From positions 18,838,598 to 18,902,597 of the forward strand of contig NC_044301.2 of the NCBI RefSeq assembly GCF_004027225.2: a stretch of 64,000 bases of DNA. The letters run 5' to 3'. Of the stretch, positions 22,560 through 34,607 are shown piece by piece; within the stretch, counting starts at the first letter, position 1, and each line of letters opens with the position of its first letter. This stretch comes from Strigops habroptila. Taxonomy: Eukaryota; Chordata; Aves; Psittaciformes; Psittacidae. The notes below the pieces were generated by a model that saw nothing but the letters and a program-made list of their open reading frames with translations, had not been told where the DNA came from and did not search any database. The translations under genes and the position numbers were made by a program.

Positions 22560-23106
22560 GTAGGGAATCTCTTGGCTCCCACTTCCCCATGGGCTCAGCA
22601 AGGAGGAGTTCTGCTGCAGTCCCTCAGGATTCTTCGGTGCTCAAGGTCCTGGCTCTGCTTCCCTGAAGCCACAGGGATTCCTTTACAAACGTTTTATGGC
22701 GATTTGAAAGTCGTTAGGTACTCTGAAAAGCCACCAAGCTGGAAACCAGTTGCTAAATTGTGACTGCATTGTCTTTAGTTCATTTATTTCCTCACATTAT
22801 CTAACAAAGATATGAAGGAAAACAGCAAGACCTGGAAGCCTCCAGCTGGAAAATGCTGCATTACAAGTATAAACATATTTCTCTTTGCAGTGATGTTGCT
22901 TGCTTTCCCACTCCCTGTGGAGTATCATCTCACAGCAGCAGAAAGCCTGGGCAGTAGCTCGTTAGCAGCTCCTCAACTGAATGAATGGTGCTGGTTTATT
23001 TCCCCTCTGCCCAGGAACCCTGGAGGAGCAGCAGAACTTCTTTGCCATGTGTCACCCCTCCAGTTGGCTCCTCTGCCCCTCTCCCTGCCCGGCTGCTCTT
23101 TATTAG
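22560..23106. other. HYDIN intron before provirus copy 2
   Basis: No feature seen. It ends at ATTAG (23102-23106), the left member of the imperfect target duplication of the next provirus. Confidence 0.5.
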
Positions 23107-23673
23107 TGTCGTGGTTTAAGCCCAGCCGGTAACTCAGAGCCACGCAGCCGCTCGCTCACTCCCCCCCTTCTTCCTCCCCCCGCTCCCGGAGGGATGGGGA
23201 GGAGAATCGGAAGAATGTAACTCCCACAGGTTGAGATAAGAGCAGTCCAGTAACTAAGGTATAATACAAAACCACTACTGCTACCACCAATGATAATAAT
23301 GATAAGGGAAATAACAAGGGGAGAGGATACAATTGCTCACCAGCCGCCGACCGATACCCAGCCCGACCCGAGCAGTGATCTGGGCCTTCCGGGTAACTCC
23401 CCCCGGTTTATATATTGGGCATGATGTGCTGTGGTATGGAATACCCCTTTGGCTAGTTTGGGTCAGGTGTCCTGTCTCTGCTTCCTCCCAGCTTCCCCTC
23501 CTCCCTGGCAAAGCATGAGACTGAGAAAGTCCTTGGTCAGAATAAACATTACTTAGCAACAACTAAAACCATCAGTGTTATCAGCGTTGTTCCCAGGCTG
23601 AAAGTTAAAAAACACAGCACTGCACCAGCTACTAAGAAGGAGAAAAATGACTGCTATAGCTGAACCCAGGACA
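23107..23673 (-). repeat. 3' LTR of provirus copy 2
   Basis: A 567-bp short-type LTR with TGTC and GACA ends. The matching polypurine tract lies just to its right (23674-23695). Confidence 0.93.
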
Positions 23674-24105
23674 GTATCCACCCCTTATTCCATACCATTC
23701 ACGTCATGCTCAGATCCCACATCTCTCAACACACAATTGCCCCTGTCCCATATATACACATATATATACACCCACACCCACACACAGAGAAAGATATCAT
23801 TCCCTAGTCCATGGACCAATCCCTATAAAATTGCTGAACTCATCCAGTCCATGATGTCAGGCTCCATCTCTTGTAATAGTCTTTCAGGGCAGGAAGGACG
23901 GTGTGTAGTGTTGGATTGTTGCCTGCTGACAATACCGCCAAACTCGTCTGGTCACTGCTGAGCTCGTCTGGTTTCATCAAAATTCATTCTTTGTTGGGGT
24001 GATGATCAGAAGGAAGTCAGGGTCAGTTGCTGGCGTCCTGAAGATATGTAGCTGGTGGGCTATAAAAGTGTTATAGAGCAGGTAACAGCATACAATTGAG
24101 TTCAT
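23674..24105 (-). other. Provirus copy 2 3' untranslated region
   Basis: Non-coding tail like 1568-1995, with the TA/CA simple repeat at about 23754-23790. There is no env frame. Confidence 0.65.
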
Positions 24106-27100
24106 TCATTGGCTGTTTTCCCCCAAAATCAAATCCCCTTGAGGTACACATCGGACTTCCCCATCTTCCCGCATTACCCACCAAGTATATCCAGGTCCCT
24201 GAGCAGAAGCAACCCCACGAGTGGGTTTGCCTTTACCTGAAGCAGGAATAACCCAGACTGTCTTCCTCAACAAATTCTTTAGGTCCACCACAGGAACTTT
24301 ATCCCCCTCTACAGTACGTAAAAGTTCTGATTGGGCTGGGCCAGCCCTGTTGGCAGATCCCCTACTGTTGACCAACCAGGTGGCTTTTGGTAAATGTGTA
24401 TCCCAATGTTTGAAAGTCCCACCACCCATTGCTCTCAGGGTAGTTTTTAACAGCCCATTGTACCGTTCAATTTTCCCAGAGGCTGGTGCATGGTAGGGGA
24501 TGTGATATACCCACTCAATGCCATGCTCTTTGGCCCAAGTGTCTATGAGGTTGTTCCGGAAATGAGTCCCATTGTCTGACTCAATTCTCTCTGGGGTGCC
24601 ATGTTGCCACAAGACTTGTTTCTCAAGGCCCAGGATAGTGTTCCGGGCAGTGGCATGGGGCACAGCGTATGTTTCCAGCCATCCGGTGGTTGCTTCCACC
24701 ATGGTAAGCACATAGCGCTTGCCTTGGCGGGTTGGTGGGAGTGTGATATAGTCAATCTGCCAGGCCTCCCCATACTTGTACTTCAGCCATTGTCCTCCAT
24801 ACCAGAGAGGCTTTAACTATTTGGCTTGCTTAATTGCAGCACATGTTTCACATTCTTGAATAACCTGGGCAATAGTGTCCATTGTTAAGTCCACCCCTCG
24901 ATCACAAGCCCATCTGTATGTTGCATCTCTGCCTTGATGGCCTCAGGTGTCATGGGCCCACTGGGCTAAAAATAATTCACCCTTATGTTGCCAATCTAAG
25001 TCCACCTGAGCCACTTCAATCTTAGCAGCTTTATCCACTTGCTGGTTATTCTGGTGTTCCTCAGTGGCCCAACTCTTGGGTACATGAGCATCTACGTGGT
25101 GTACCTTCACCACCAGGTTCTGCACCCGGGCAGCGATATCTTGCCACGATGCAGCAGCCCAGATGGGTTTCCCTCTGTGTTGCCAGTTGCTCTGCTTCCA
25201 TTGCTGCAACCACCCCCACAGGGCATTTGCCACCATCCATGAGTCAGTAGAGAGATAAAGTACTGGCCATTTTTCTCGTTCAGCAACGTCCAAGGCCAGC
25301 TGGATGGCTTTCACCTCTGCAAACTGACTTGATTCACCCTCTCCTTCAGCAGTTTCTGCAACTTGTCTCAGGGGACTCCACACAGCTGCCTTCCATCTCT
25401 GATGCTTTCCCACAATATGGCAGGACCCATCAGTAAACAAGGCATATTGCTTTTCACTCTCTGACAGCTCATTATATGGTGGGGGCTCTTCAGCACGCAT
25501 CACCTCCTCTTCTGGTGACATCCCAAAATCTTTGCCCTCTGGCCAGTCCATGATGACTTCTAGAATTCCTGGACGACTGGGATTTCCTATTTGAGCTCGT
25601 TGTGTAATTAGTGCTGCCCGCTTACTCCATGTAGCATCAGTTGCATGATGTGTAGAGGAGACCCTGCCTTTGAACATCCAGCCCAGCACAGGCAACCGGG
25701 GTGCCAGGAGGAGCTGTGCTTCAGTTCCGATCACTTCTGAAGCAGCTCGAACCCCTTCATAGGCTGCCAGTATCTCTTTTTCAGTGGGAGTATAGCTGGC
25801 CTCGGATCCTTTATATCCCCGACTCCAAAAGCCAAGGGGCTGACCTCAAGTCTCCCCCGGAGCTTTCTGCCAGAGGCTCCAGGTAGGACCATTCTCCCCA
25901 GGTGCGGTACAGAGCACATTTTCCAAATCTTGCCCTGTCCGGACTGGTCCAAGGGCTACTGCATGAACTATTTCTCGTTTAATTTGTTCAAAGGCTTGTT
26001 GTTGCTCAGGGCCCCATTTGAAGTCATTCTTCTTATGGGTCACATGATAGAGAGGGCTTACAATCAAACTGTAATTTGGGATGTGCATTCTCCAGAACCA
26101 CACAACACCTAAGAAAGCTTGTGTTTCTTTCTTGTTAGTTGGTGGAGACATTGCTGTTATCCTGTTGATCACGTCTGTGGGGATCTGGCGACATCCATCT
26201 TGCCATTTTATTCCCAAAAATTGAATCTCCTGTACAGGTCCCTTGACCTTACTCCGTTTTATGGCAAAACTGGCCTTCAGCAGGATTTGGATTATCTTCC
26301 TCCCTTTCTCAAAAACTTCTTCTGCTGTATCACCCCACACGATGATGTCATCAATGTATTGCAGGTGTTCTGGAGCTTGCCCCTGTTCCAGTGCAGTCTG
26401 GATCAATCCATGGCAGATGGTAGGGCTGTGTTTCCACCCCTGGGGCAGTCGGTTCCAAGTGTACTGGACGCCTCTCCAAGTGAAACAAACTGTGGCCTGC
26501 ATTCTGCTGCCAAAGGGATTGAGAAAAACGCATTGGCAATATCATTTGTGGCATCCCACTTGGCTGCCTTTGACTCCAGTTCATATTGAGGTTCCAGCAT
26601 GTCCGGTACGGCAGCACTCAATGGTGGTGTGACTTCATTCAGGCCACGATAGTCTACTGTTAGTCTCCACTCTCCATCAGACTTTTGCACTGGCCATATG
26701 GGGCTATTAAAGGGTGAGCGGGTCCTGCTGATCACTCCTTGGCTCTCCAGTCTGTGGATCAGCTTATGGATGGGAATCAGGGAGTCTCGGTTGGTGCAAT
26801 ATTGCCACCGGTGCACTGTTGTGGTCGCAATTGGCACTTGTTGTACTTCGACCTTCAGCAACCCCACAACAGAAGGATCCTCTGAGAGACCAGGCAAGGT
26901 GGACAGCTGCTTAATTTCCTCTGTCTCCAAGGCAGCGATACCAAAAGCCCATCGATACCCTTTTGGGTCTTTGAAGTACCCTCTCCTGAGATAGTCCATG
27001 CCAAGGATGCATGGAGCCCCTGGACCAGTCACAATGGGGTGCTTTTGCCACTTCCTCCCAGTCAGGCTGATTTCAGCTTCCAGCATAGTTAACGCTTGGG

Positions 27101-27290
27101 ATCCTCCTGTCACTCCAGAAATATAAATGGGTTCCACCCCTTGATACCTTGATGGCATCAGGGTACACTGTGCACCGGTATCTACTAGAGCCTTATACTT
27201 CTGTGGGACTGATGTGCCAGGCCATCTGATCCACACAGTCCAGTAAACCCGATTATCCCTCTCCTCCACCTGGCTGGAGGCAGGGCCCCT
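24106..27290 (-). pseudogene. pol: Provirus copy 2 pol, multiply broken
   Basis: The domain order is that of copy 1. The protease LVDTGAQ and RT segment are open from 27269 to a one-base deletion near 26490. RT then continues in another frame, with YIDD, to TGA 25846-25848. RNase H is intact, with catalytic Asp (FTDGS), Glu (AEVKAIQLAL) and Asp (LSTDSW). TGA at 24943-24945 truncates the integrase zinc region and TAG at 24817-24819 follows. The catalytic D, D and E of integrase remain, ending at the natural stop at 24106. A PPPY motif lies between RT and RNase H, at the point where copies 1 and 3 carry a stop. Confidence 0.88.
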
Positions 27291-29879
27291 CTAATAGTGA
27301 TCATAAAATTCTCCACTTATGTCTTGTAGAAAGGGATTAGTATTCCTTATCACAGGAGCTGGAGTAAAATCAGCTCTTCCACTCCATCTGGGAAACTGCT
27401 TGCCAGAGACTGGAGCAGCAGCTTTCCTGGGAGGATCATCCTTGACCATTGTTCTCCTCTTCAGTTCACGCACCCATTCCTCCAGAAGTGAGGTAGGTTT
27501 TCCATCCCACTTTCTCATGTCTTCTCCATGATCCCGCAGGTAAAACCATAGGGTGGCCCGTGGCGTGTACCTCCTATATTTTCTCTCTCAAGCAGTAGGG
27601 CGCGTTCTGTTAATAGCTGAGACGGTTTGGTACACGTGGGGACCTGGATAGATTGGATAAATCGTCTCTCAATTGTTTGAACTCCTGGGACAGTTTTTCC
27701 ACAGCTGAAATGATGGAAGGGGTGAGATTGTCTTCGAACTCTCGGAGTTGACAAATCAGGCAATCCACTGTTGGTGATATTCCATCATTCCAGGTCATTG
27801 ATGCCAGTGACTGGGCATATGATGATGGTGCACTCCGTGTAAGTTTCCGCCACATGGGTCATGTACATTTGACATCATCTGGATCTACAGATGTGTTCCT
27901 GGCATCTGGCCTACGATAGATCACCTCTAGAATGGCTGATTCCCTCAGGGACTGGATGCCTTTCTCTATCGTGGTCCAGTTGGCTGAGCGACTCATATTA
28001 TCGTCTTTGTAGGGAAACCTTTCCTTCACAGCTGCCAGGAGTCGCCTCCAAAGGCTGAGGGCTCACTTCTCTCTTGCAATCGCTTTGTCAGTTCCTCCTT
28101 CCCTAGCAAGTGATCCCAGCTGCTTGGCTTCCTTACCTTCTAGTTCGTGACCATTGGCCCCATTGTCCCAGCATCAGAGCAACCAGGTGACAATGTGCTC
28201 CCCTGGAAGACGGGTGAAATCTTTTCGCATATTCCGCAGCTTGGTTGAGGTCCGGGATCGAGAAGTGACCTCTTCTTCTTCTTCCTCTTCCTCTGATCCA
28301 CGTAGTAGTAACTCTTGTTCAGATGCTTTTCCGTGTAGTAATAGCATTGGTTCTTCATCTTTCTTCACTGCAGGGGTTGCTCTTCGTGCCTCTCATTTGC
28401 TTTTGCTTACAGGGGCAACAGACATTGTCACAAACTGGCCATTTGGTTTAGCTGCAGTGTTTGTCACTGTGGTTGGAGTGGCTGCAGTGTCTGCCACTAG
28501 GATTGGAGTGGTTGCAATGTCCATTGCTGGGGTTGGTGCAGCTGTTGTGCTTGGGAGTTGAGTAACACCAACAGCTGCATTGTCTATTGCTGTCAGGGTT
28601 TGAGTAGCTACTGTGCTTGTCACTGGGGTTGGTGTGGCTGCGGTGCTTGGAGTAGCCACATTGTCTGTTGCTGTCGAGGTTTGAGTAGTTGTTGTGCTTG
28701 TCACTGGGGTTGGTGTAGCTACTGTATTTGAAGGTGGAGTAGTTGCGTTGTCTGTTGTGGTCAGGGTTTGAGTAGCTGTTGTGCTTGTCACTGGGGTTGA
28801 TGTAGCTGCTGTACTTGGAGTATTTGCGTTGTCTGTTGTGGTCAGGGTTTGAGTAGCTGTTGTGCTTGTCACTGAGGTTGATGTAGCTGCTGTACTTGGA
28901 GTAGCTGTGTTGTCTGTTGTGGTCAGGGTTTGAGTAGCTGCTGTGCTTGCACTTGGCATAGCTGCGTTGTCTGTTGCTTTGCCATCAGATCCAGAGACAT
29001 TTTTGTCCCTTTGAAGGTGCTGGATAGTGTTGAGCAGGGCTCTGTAGGTGTAGGCCAAGCCCCAGCACGTTGCAGCGAGTTGTCCCTCTCTGGTATAAAC
29101 AGAATGACAGCACACCTCGTTTAAGTGTTTTACTAGTTTTTCCGGATGTTGCACTTGTTCAGGGGTGAAGTTACAAAGCACTGGAGGGGCCCACTGGCCT
29201 AGATACTTGCCCATACTATCCCACACACCCTGCCACTCATGGCTGTCCAGCCTCAGGGAAAATCTCTTGGTGGTCCTCCTATATCGTCGTCTAACCCTAG
29301 ACCAGATTTGAACCCGATACTGCTTAACTTTCGAGTTCAGATGAAATAGGGTGTTCCCAGGACAGGATGGCCATGGGTAAAACACACTCCATATGTTTGC
29401 CAACATGCTGATCCCCAGCACAATCAGCAGGCAGGTTTCAAGGGTATTCAAAGGCCATCTAAAACCTTCAGAATTCTCAACTGCTCTTGCAAATAGGCTG
29501 GTGGGGGAACAGGGGGTGAAAGAGAATGCCTCCTTTGTAAGTTTACCCCCCAAGGAGAAAAAAAATATATGCAATTGCTAAAATGTTTCGTTATATACTT
29601 CCCAATGTTTAGAGGTGATGGCCACGCTGGAAGCACAAACCAGACCATTTTCATGATCAATGAGTCTATTGTATTACAAGTCATTACCATGAAGTACAGT
29701 GAAACAAGAACCTTAGCCCAGGCCCCCCAGCCGATAAACACTAAAACAGCAAATAGTGGCTGTAAGTAAGGTACAACATGCTGAAACTCTGAGATCAAGC
29801 GCAACAAGTCTGAGAGCCAAATAATCACCATTGTGACGAGTAGTAACAATGAATGCTTATCACAAATATGATTAAACAC
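27291..29879 (-). pseudogene. gag: Provirus copy 2 gag-like ORF, multiply broken
   Basis: The hydrophobic N-terminus (29879 to about 29570) has an ATG at the MVIIWLSDLL position, supporting that as the native start. A frameshift in the A-run near 29565 and stops at 28393-28395, 28174-28176, 28063-28065 and 27859-27861, plus an indel near 27630, disable it. The Thr/Ala/Pro tract is enlarged to about four 27-residue units against one in copies 1 and 3. The final TAG is followed in the same frame by pol. Confidence 0.75.
28575..28960 (-). repeat. Coding tandem repeat (Thr/Ala/Pro-rich) in gag of copy 2
   Basis: About four imperfect units of roughly 80-90 bp, each encoding a variant of TATQTLTTTDNATTPSTAAT followed by a TPVTST-like end. 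Copies 1 and 3 hold about one unit, so this copy expanded, or the others contracted. The composition is mucin-like. Confidence 0.75.
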
Positions 29880-29915
29880 ACTCTGGTCAGATCTGTCATT
29901 ATCTCAACCCTTCGA

Positions 29916-29933
29916 GCCCCACGTTGGGTGCCA
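29916..29933 (-). other. Primer binding site, tRNA-Lys-like (copy 2)
   Basis: On the minus strand TGGCACCCAACGTGGGGC, followed by TCGAA. On the + strand this reads as the 3' end of tRNA-Lys, TTCGAGCCCCACGTTGGG plus TGCCA. It is 8 nt from the LTR, as in the other two copies. Confidence 0.82.
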
Positions 29934-29941
29934 AAAAGAAC

Positions 29942-30507
29942 TGTCGTGGTTTGAGCCCAGCCAGTAACTCAGAACCACACAGCCGCTCGCTCACTCCCCC
30001 CCTTCCTCCCCCCCCCACTCCCGGAGGGATGGGGAGGAGAATCAGAAGAATGTAACTCCCACGGGTTGAGATAAGAGCAGTCCAATAACTAATGTATAAT
30101 ACAAAACCACTACTGCTACCACCAATGATAATAATGATAAGGGAAATAACAAGGGGAGAGGATACAATTGCTCACCACCCGCCGACCGATACCCAGCCCG
30201 ACCCGAGCAGTGATCTGGGCCTTCCGGGTAACTCCCCCCGGTTTATATACTGGGCATGATGTGCTGTGGTATGGAATACCCCTTTGGCTAGTTTGGGTCA
30301 GGTGTCCTGTCTCTGTTTCCTCCCGGCTTCCCCTCCTCCCTGGCAAAGCATGAGACTGAGAAAGTCCTTGGTCAGAATAAACATTACTTAGCAACAACTA
30401 AAAACATCGGTGTTATCAGCGTTGTTCCCAGGCTGAAAGTCAAAAACACAGCACTGCACCAGCTACTAAGAAGGAGAAAAATGACTGCTATAGCTGAACC
30501 CAGGACA
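29942..30507 (-). repeat. 5' LTR of provirus copy 2
   Basis: A 566-bp short-type LTR with the TATATAAA box near 30240-30250. Confidence 0.93.
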
Positions 30508-30512
30508 ATTAT

Positions 30513-31099
30513 ACATGGTGATTCACGTCATTGTCCTCTGCACACCCTCCCCCCCCCTTCAGGTCTTTGCCTGTGGGCTCGTTTTGGAGCCGTTGCCATT
30601 GCTGTCATTGGCAGAGCTGCCACCAAAGGGTGATATGTTTGGGACAATGAGGGTTGGATGCTCCCTAAGGGATGCCTCTGAGGCATAAGCAGCAGCTCCC
30701 AAGGGGAAGGTGGAATGGCAGCGAAGCTGTTCCTCCACCCACTTGCAACTAGGACAGGCCAGCTTAGTGTCTGATGCAGTGAGACCTCAGGAAGCACCTT
30801 GGAACAATACTCCGAGTATTAAACACATGAGGCTGGTGATGCTCTGTCCACAGCAACTGAGATCATGCTCTTCATGAAGCTTTTCCTTGATGGACACAAG
30901 CAGAGCAGCTGCTGGATGGCGATAAACTTTGGGGTAATCAAGGTCTGGCTTTTGGTGAAGCTTTGAGCTCTGTCAGCCTTCTTGGAGGTGGTTTTATTGC
31001 TGAGTGTGCAGTCAGATCATGCCCTCAGGGTGCTGAAGCTGAGTGACCACTGGCAAATAGCAGCTCCCCTGTCATTTTGTGTCTCTGCTTCTCTTCTAG
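30513..31099. other. HYDIN intron, nothing recognised
   Basis: Contains a C-rich run near 30549 and chance frames only. It ends at the acceptor CTCTTCTAG of the next exon. Confidence 0.5.
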
Positions 31100-31305
31100 A
31101 CTGGATGCCTGCTGTTACCGCTTCAAGATGACAAACAAAAGACAATGCACCCATCTGCTCTACTGGACAACAGAAGGTGGCACCATGCTTCAGCAGTGCA
31201 ATTGTCTCCTTCCCATCAGCAACACCAAGGGCGAGGTTTCCTCTTGCAGCACGGTGTTTAAGCTTCAACCACTGAGGACAGAGCTGATGCCTGGCAAGAC
31301 AGCAG
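31100..31305 (+). CDS. HYDIN: HYDIN exon 4 of window, 3' end unclear
   Basis: Acceptor CTTCTCTTCTAG. Entry phase matches the exon at 22330. It encodes CCYRFKMTNKRQCTHLLYW and KLQPLRTELMPGKTA, strongly HYDIN-like. After that point the expected family sequence (a VLEG-type motif leading into the next exon) does not appear, the frame runs to TAA at 31371, and no good GT donor is visible; a GC donor at CTG|GCAAG is possible. A CR1 fragment begins about 100 bases downstream. I therefore place the end only approximately and suspect a lost exon tail. Confidence 0.75.
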
Positions 31306-31414
31306 CACCAGTTGCTTTCCTTGCTGGCCACCATCAGTTGCTGAGGCTTTTTGAGTTTCCATGGCTACCATAAACCCAACTTGCTGGTACCAGAATGAGT
31401 CCTGAAGGAACTGT

Positions 31415-31718
31415 CTGCCAAGGCTCTGTCCATCCTGGCCTTGAACACTGCCAGGAATGGAGCGTTTACCACTTCTTTGGGCAACCTGTTTCAGGGCCTC
31501 ACCACCCTCACAGTAAAGAACTTCTTCCTTATATCTAACCTGAACTTCCCGTTTCAGTTCGAACCTGTTACCCCTTGTCCTGTCGCTACAGTCCCTGATG
31601 AAGAGTCCCTCTCCAGCATCCTTGTAGGCCTCCTTCAGATACTGGAAGGCTGCTATGAGGTCTCCACGCAGCTTCTCTTCTCCAGGCCGAACAGCCCAAA
31701 TTTTCTCAGCCTGTCATA
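31415..31718 (-). repeat. CR1 LINE fragment
   Basis: Reverse complement of the CR1 3' coding end: it matches 36280-36590 of the long CR1 in inverted orientation (CTCACAGTAAAGAACTTCTT, then GGAAGGCTGCTATGAGG). It lacks the 3' tail on its left side. Confidence 0.88.
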
Positions 31719-31719
31719 A

Positions 31720-33238
31720 AGTTGCAGGTAGACTGGGAGCCCAGGCAAAAAGTAACTAAACAAATGCCAAGCTTTATATGTGGGGAAGCAGCAAGTGAAA
31801 CAAAACACCAGGGAAGGGAGGGAGCAGCATCATTTTTCCTCTGTAGACAAACATGGGCCAAGGGCTTGTCTGGCACCAAGTCCTGGAGGAGAGAAATGAA
31901 CCCAGTGTGCCAACTCTAATGATCCGAGTGACATCCATCCACGTGGGAAACTGTTCCCAGGGATCATTAGAACTGACAGCTTGACTTGTGTCAGTATTTC
32001 CGTAACCACTCACCCCAGTCCCTCAGCCAGCCCTGGTGTCCCGAGGGCAGCCAGGTCTTGCAGCACCCTTGGGTGGCAGCTCAGAGGGGCAGATTTCAGC
32101 AGGATCACTGGGGGTTCTCCTCCCTGGACCCTTCTTTCCAGGGGAAATCCAGCTCTGCAGAGGAGCTGCCAGCTGACCCTGGTGTGCATTCCCTGTCTTC
32201 AGGATCACTGGGCACAGATGTTTAAGTGAATATGGAATAAATTTGCATTAAGCTCCTGCTGCTACTAGTGATTGAAACATATTTTAAAGGGTTCCTCAGT
32301 GGTAGCTTGAGGAAGACTTGATTTCTCAGTGGTTGACTGTGACGTGAATGTCCCTGTGCAGTCCTGAGCCAAAGGCTTTGCTGAAGAGGGAAGAAGGTAC
32401 CAGAAAGGAAATGAAGTGGTCAGGGCACTGGTGAGGGTGTCTTGCCTGGAAAGCCAAAAGGGCATCTGTGAGCTCAGCTGTGGCTACCTGGCTCCTGCAG
32501 TCCAAGTCAAGAGCCTGGGATTGGGCTTTCCATCTTCCTTGGGTCTTGAGAACTTCATACTCTTCAGGTTGGTCAGAAGCCCAACTCCCTGCACTGCACA
32601 TGCAGCACAGATGATTCTGACGTCTGTAGGCTCTGAGGAGGAGTTGGGCTGTGGTGGTGCATCAGAGGGAAAAGTGAGGAATAAAGGGAGGAATGTGGGG
32701 AAGTGAAACCACGAGAAATCAGGAAAAGAGTCTTGGATGTAAGAGCATCCAGCTTAAGCAGAGGGTTTTCATGCCAAGTGCATCTCGTTCCTGGGGAGGT
32801 TTGCTTTAAAACCAGCTCTAGAAAGGCACAGTACATCCTAGAAAGGCAGGCTGACTGTTGGGGTTTTCCACTAAACTTCCAAGGGATGGTTTGCTGGTAT
32901 TTGTTGGCCCTTCTATCACCTGTTTCCCTTAATACAGTCTGGTTTGGGTTTTTTAATGAGTTTCTACAGCTTTCTGTAAGCATTTTGCTTGGCAATGGGA
33001 CAAATCAAACCAATAATTGTTTGGGGCAGGAATTATTCTGACAAATGGAGGCAGCACATGACTCCTGAGGGCCTTTTGTGGCTGTTGGGGTGTAGCATTA
33101 GGGACATGTGAGTGCAGAACGAAGAGGATGCAGGATAAAAAGAAAAGGGGGCTCCTGAGGAGACCAGTGACTGTAACTTCATGCAGTAATGGGGTCACTG
33201 GTGGCTGGTGGCTCACTGGTGGCTCACAAATGCAATGT
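31720..33238. other. HYDIN intron, nothing recognised
   Basis: No exon or repeat identified. Some long frames (32573-32995 on -, 32703-33041 on +) have no similarity. The region ends at AATGT, the left target duplication of the solo LTR. Confidence 0.45.
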
Positions 33239-33877
33239 TGTCCTGGGTTCAGCTGTAACAGTTATTTTTCTCCTTCCTATTAGCTGGTGCAGTGCTGTGT
33301 TTTCAACTTTAGTCTGAGAACAGTGCTGATAACACACCAATGTTTTTAGTTGTTGCTAAGTAATGCTTACCCCGATCAAGGACTTTTCAGTCTCATGCTC
33401 TGCCAGTGAGGAGGGGCATAAGAAGCCGGGAGGAAGCAGAGACAGGACACCTGACCCAAACTAGCCAAAGGGGTATTCCATACCACAGCACATCATGCCC
33501 AGTATATAAACTGGGGGGAGTCACCCGGAAGGGCAGATTGCTGCTCGGGTCAGGCTCGGTATTGGTTGGAGGGTGGTGAGCAATTGTACTGGGCATCACT
33601 TGGGTTTATTGTTTTTTTCCCTTTCTTCTTTTAGTTTTCTATTCTCTCCCCTTGTTATTTCCCTTATCATTATTATTATTGGTGGTAGTAGTAGTGGTTT
33701 TGTATTGTACCTTAGTTATTGGACTGTTCTTATCTCAACCTGTGGGATTTACATTCTTTTGATTCTCCTCTCCATCCTGCCCGGAATGCGAGGTGGGGGT
33801 GTAGGTGGGGGTGTAAGTGGGGGTGTGAGCGAGTGACTGTGTGGTTCTGAGTTACCAGCTGGGCTTAAACCACAACA
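33239..33877 (+). repeat. Solo LTR, long subtype, plus orientation
   Basis: Starts TGTCCTGGG and ends CCACAACA; 639 bp, including the additional block near 33590-33650 (TGGGCATCACTTGG, then T-rich). The flanks AATGT (33234-33238) and AATTT (33878-33882) match at 4 of 5. It ends only 60 bases before the next HYDIN exon, so it supplies part of that intron's 3' region. Confidence 0.88.
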
Positions 33878-33936
33878 AATTTTTTTTTCTGGACAACCTG
33901 ATAATACCCACTTGGTGACGTGTGACTCGCATGCAG

Positions 33937-34077
33937 GTGGTGAAGAAGCTGATGTGTCATGCCATTGTGGGCAACAAGGGTGTGAAGACTCTGATCATGC
34001 AGGTGGACATCATGTGCAAGTTCATTGCTCCTGCTCTGCAAATATCCACCAGAGAAATCACTTTCCGGGTGGAGAAG
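33937..34077 (+). CDS. HYDIN: HYDIN exon 5 of window
   Basis: Acceptor CGCATGCAG, donor AAG|GTGAGT. 47 open codons in phase 0: VVKKLMCHAIVG, then FIAPALQISTREITFRVEK. This is the start of an ASH-like repeat. The acceptor has a weak pyrimidine tract, and a solo LTR sits immediately upstream. Confidence 0.92.
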
Positions 34078-34607
34078 GTGAGTCTCTGGATTACATCCTG
34101 GCATTGATTGGTGTGGCTGGGGACTGAAAGCACATGGGGTGTGTGCTTGTGTCCAAAGGAGCAAGTTCAACAGCTTCTCCAAGTCCATGGAGCTTAGGCT
34201 ATCGATTTGAGCCAGGCCAAGCTTTTGCCATGAACACTGAGATCATTATTTCACTCCTCTGGGGCTGGGGACAGTCTCAGCAGCTCTATTTTGCCCTTCT
34301 TGGTGTGGAGACAGAATTGAGCTGTTGAGCCAAGGGCATGGGGTGAGATGTGGGACCTGTGAGAGCAGCATGGGCTTTGCAGAGCCACCTCGTGTGCTGG
34401 GGCTGCAGGTGGAGAGCAGATCCCTCCTCACCCTCCCTGGGGCGCTAGTGAAGGGAGTGAGGATTCTGTTAGAGATGAGGCTGTTCTCTAACTTCACCCA
34501 AGTAAAACTGAGATTACAGCTGCTCTGTGGAGGGGGAGCATGGCCACTTCTAGAGAGACACCAGTGTCTGTACTCAGGGTTTTGAGGATCCTCCAAGGCA
34601 TGGTGGT

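Larger units (their letters stand above)
23107..30507 (-). mobile_element. Full-length ERVL-like provirus, copy 2
   Basis: Same layout and orientation as copy 1, inserted in a HYDIN intron antisense to the gene. The flanking 5-mers ATTAG (23102-23106) and ATTAT (30508-30512) are a target duplication with one mismatch. The LTRs differ by about 3% by eye. Gag and pol carry more lesions than in copy 1, but the RT-RNase H junction is intact here. Confidence 0.93.

Noticed and set aside
22171..22563. A 130-codon ORF covering the HYDIN exon at 22330.
   Set aside because: The first part is intronic; the acceptor CTTACAG at 22329 sets the true exon start.
29911..29933. tRNA-Lys-like sequence on the + strand.
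   Set aside because: Only the 3' end of a tRNA is present, at the position of the proviral primer binding site; there is no complete cloverleaf.
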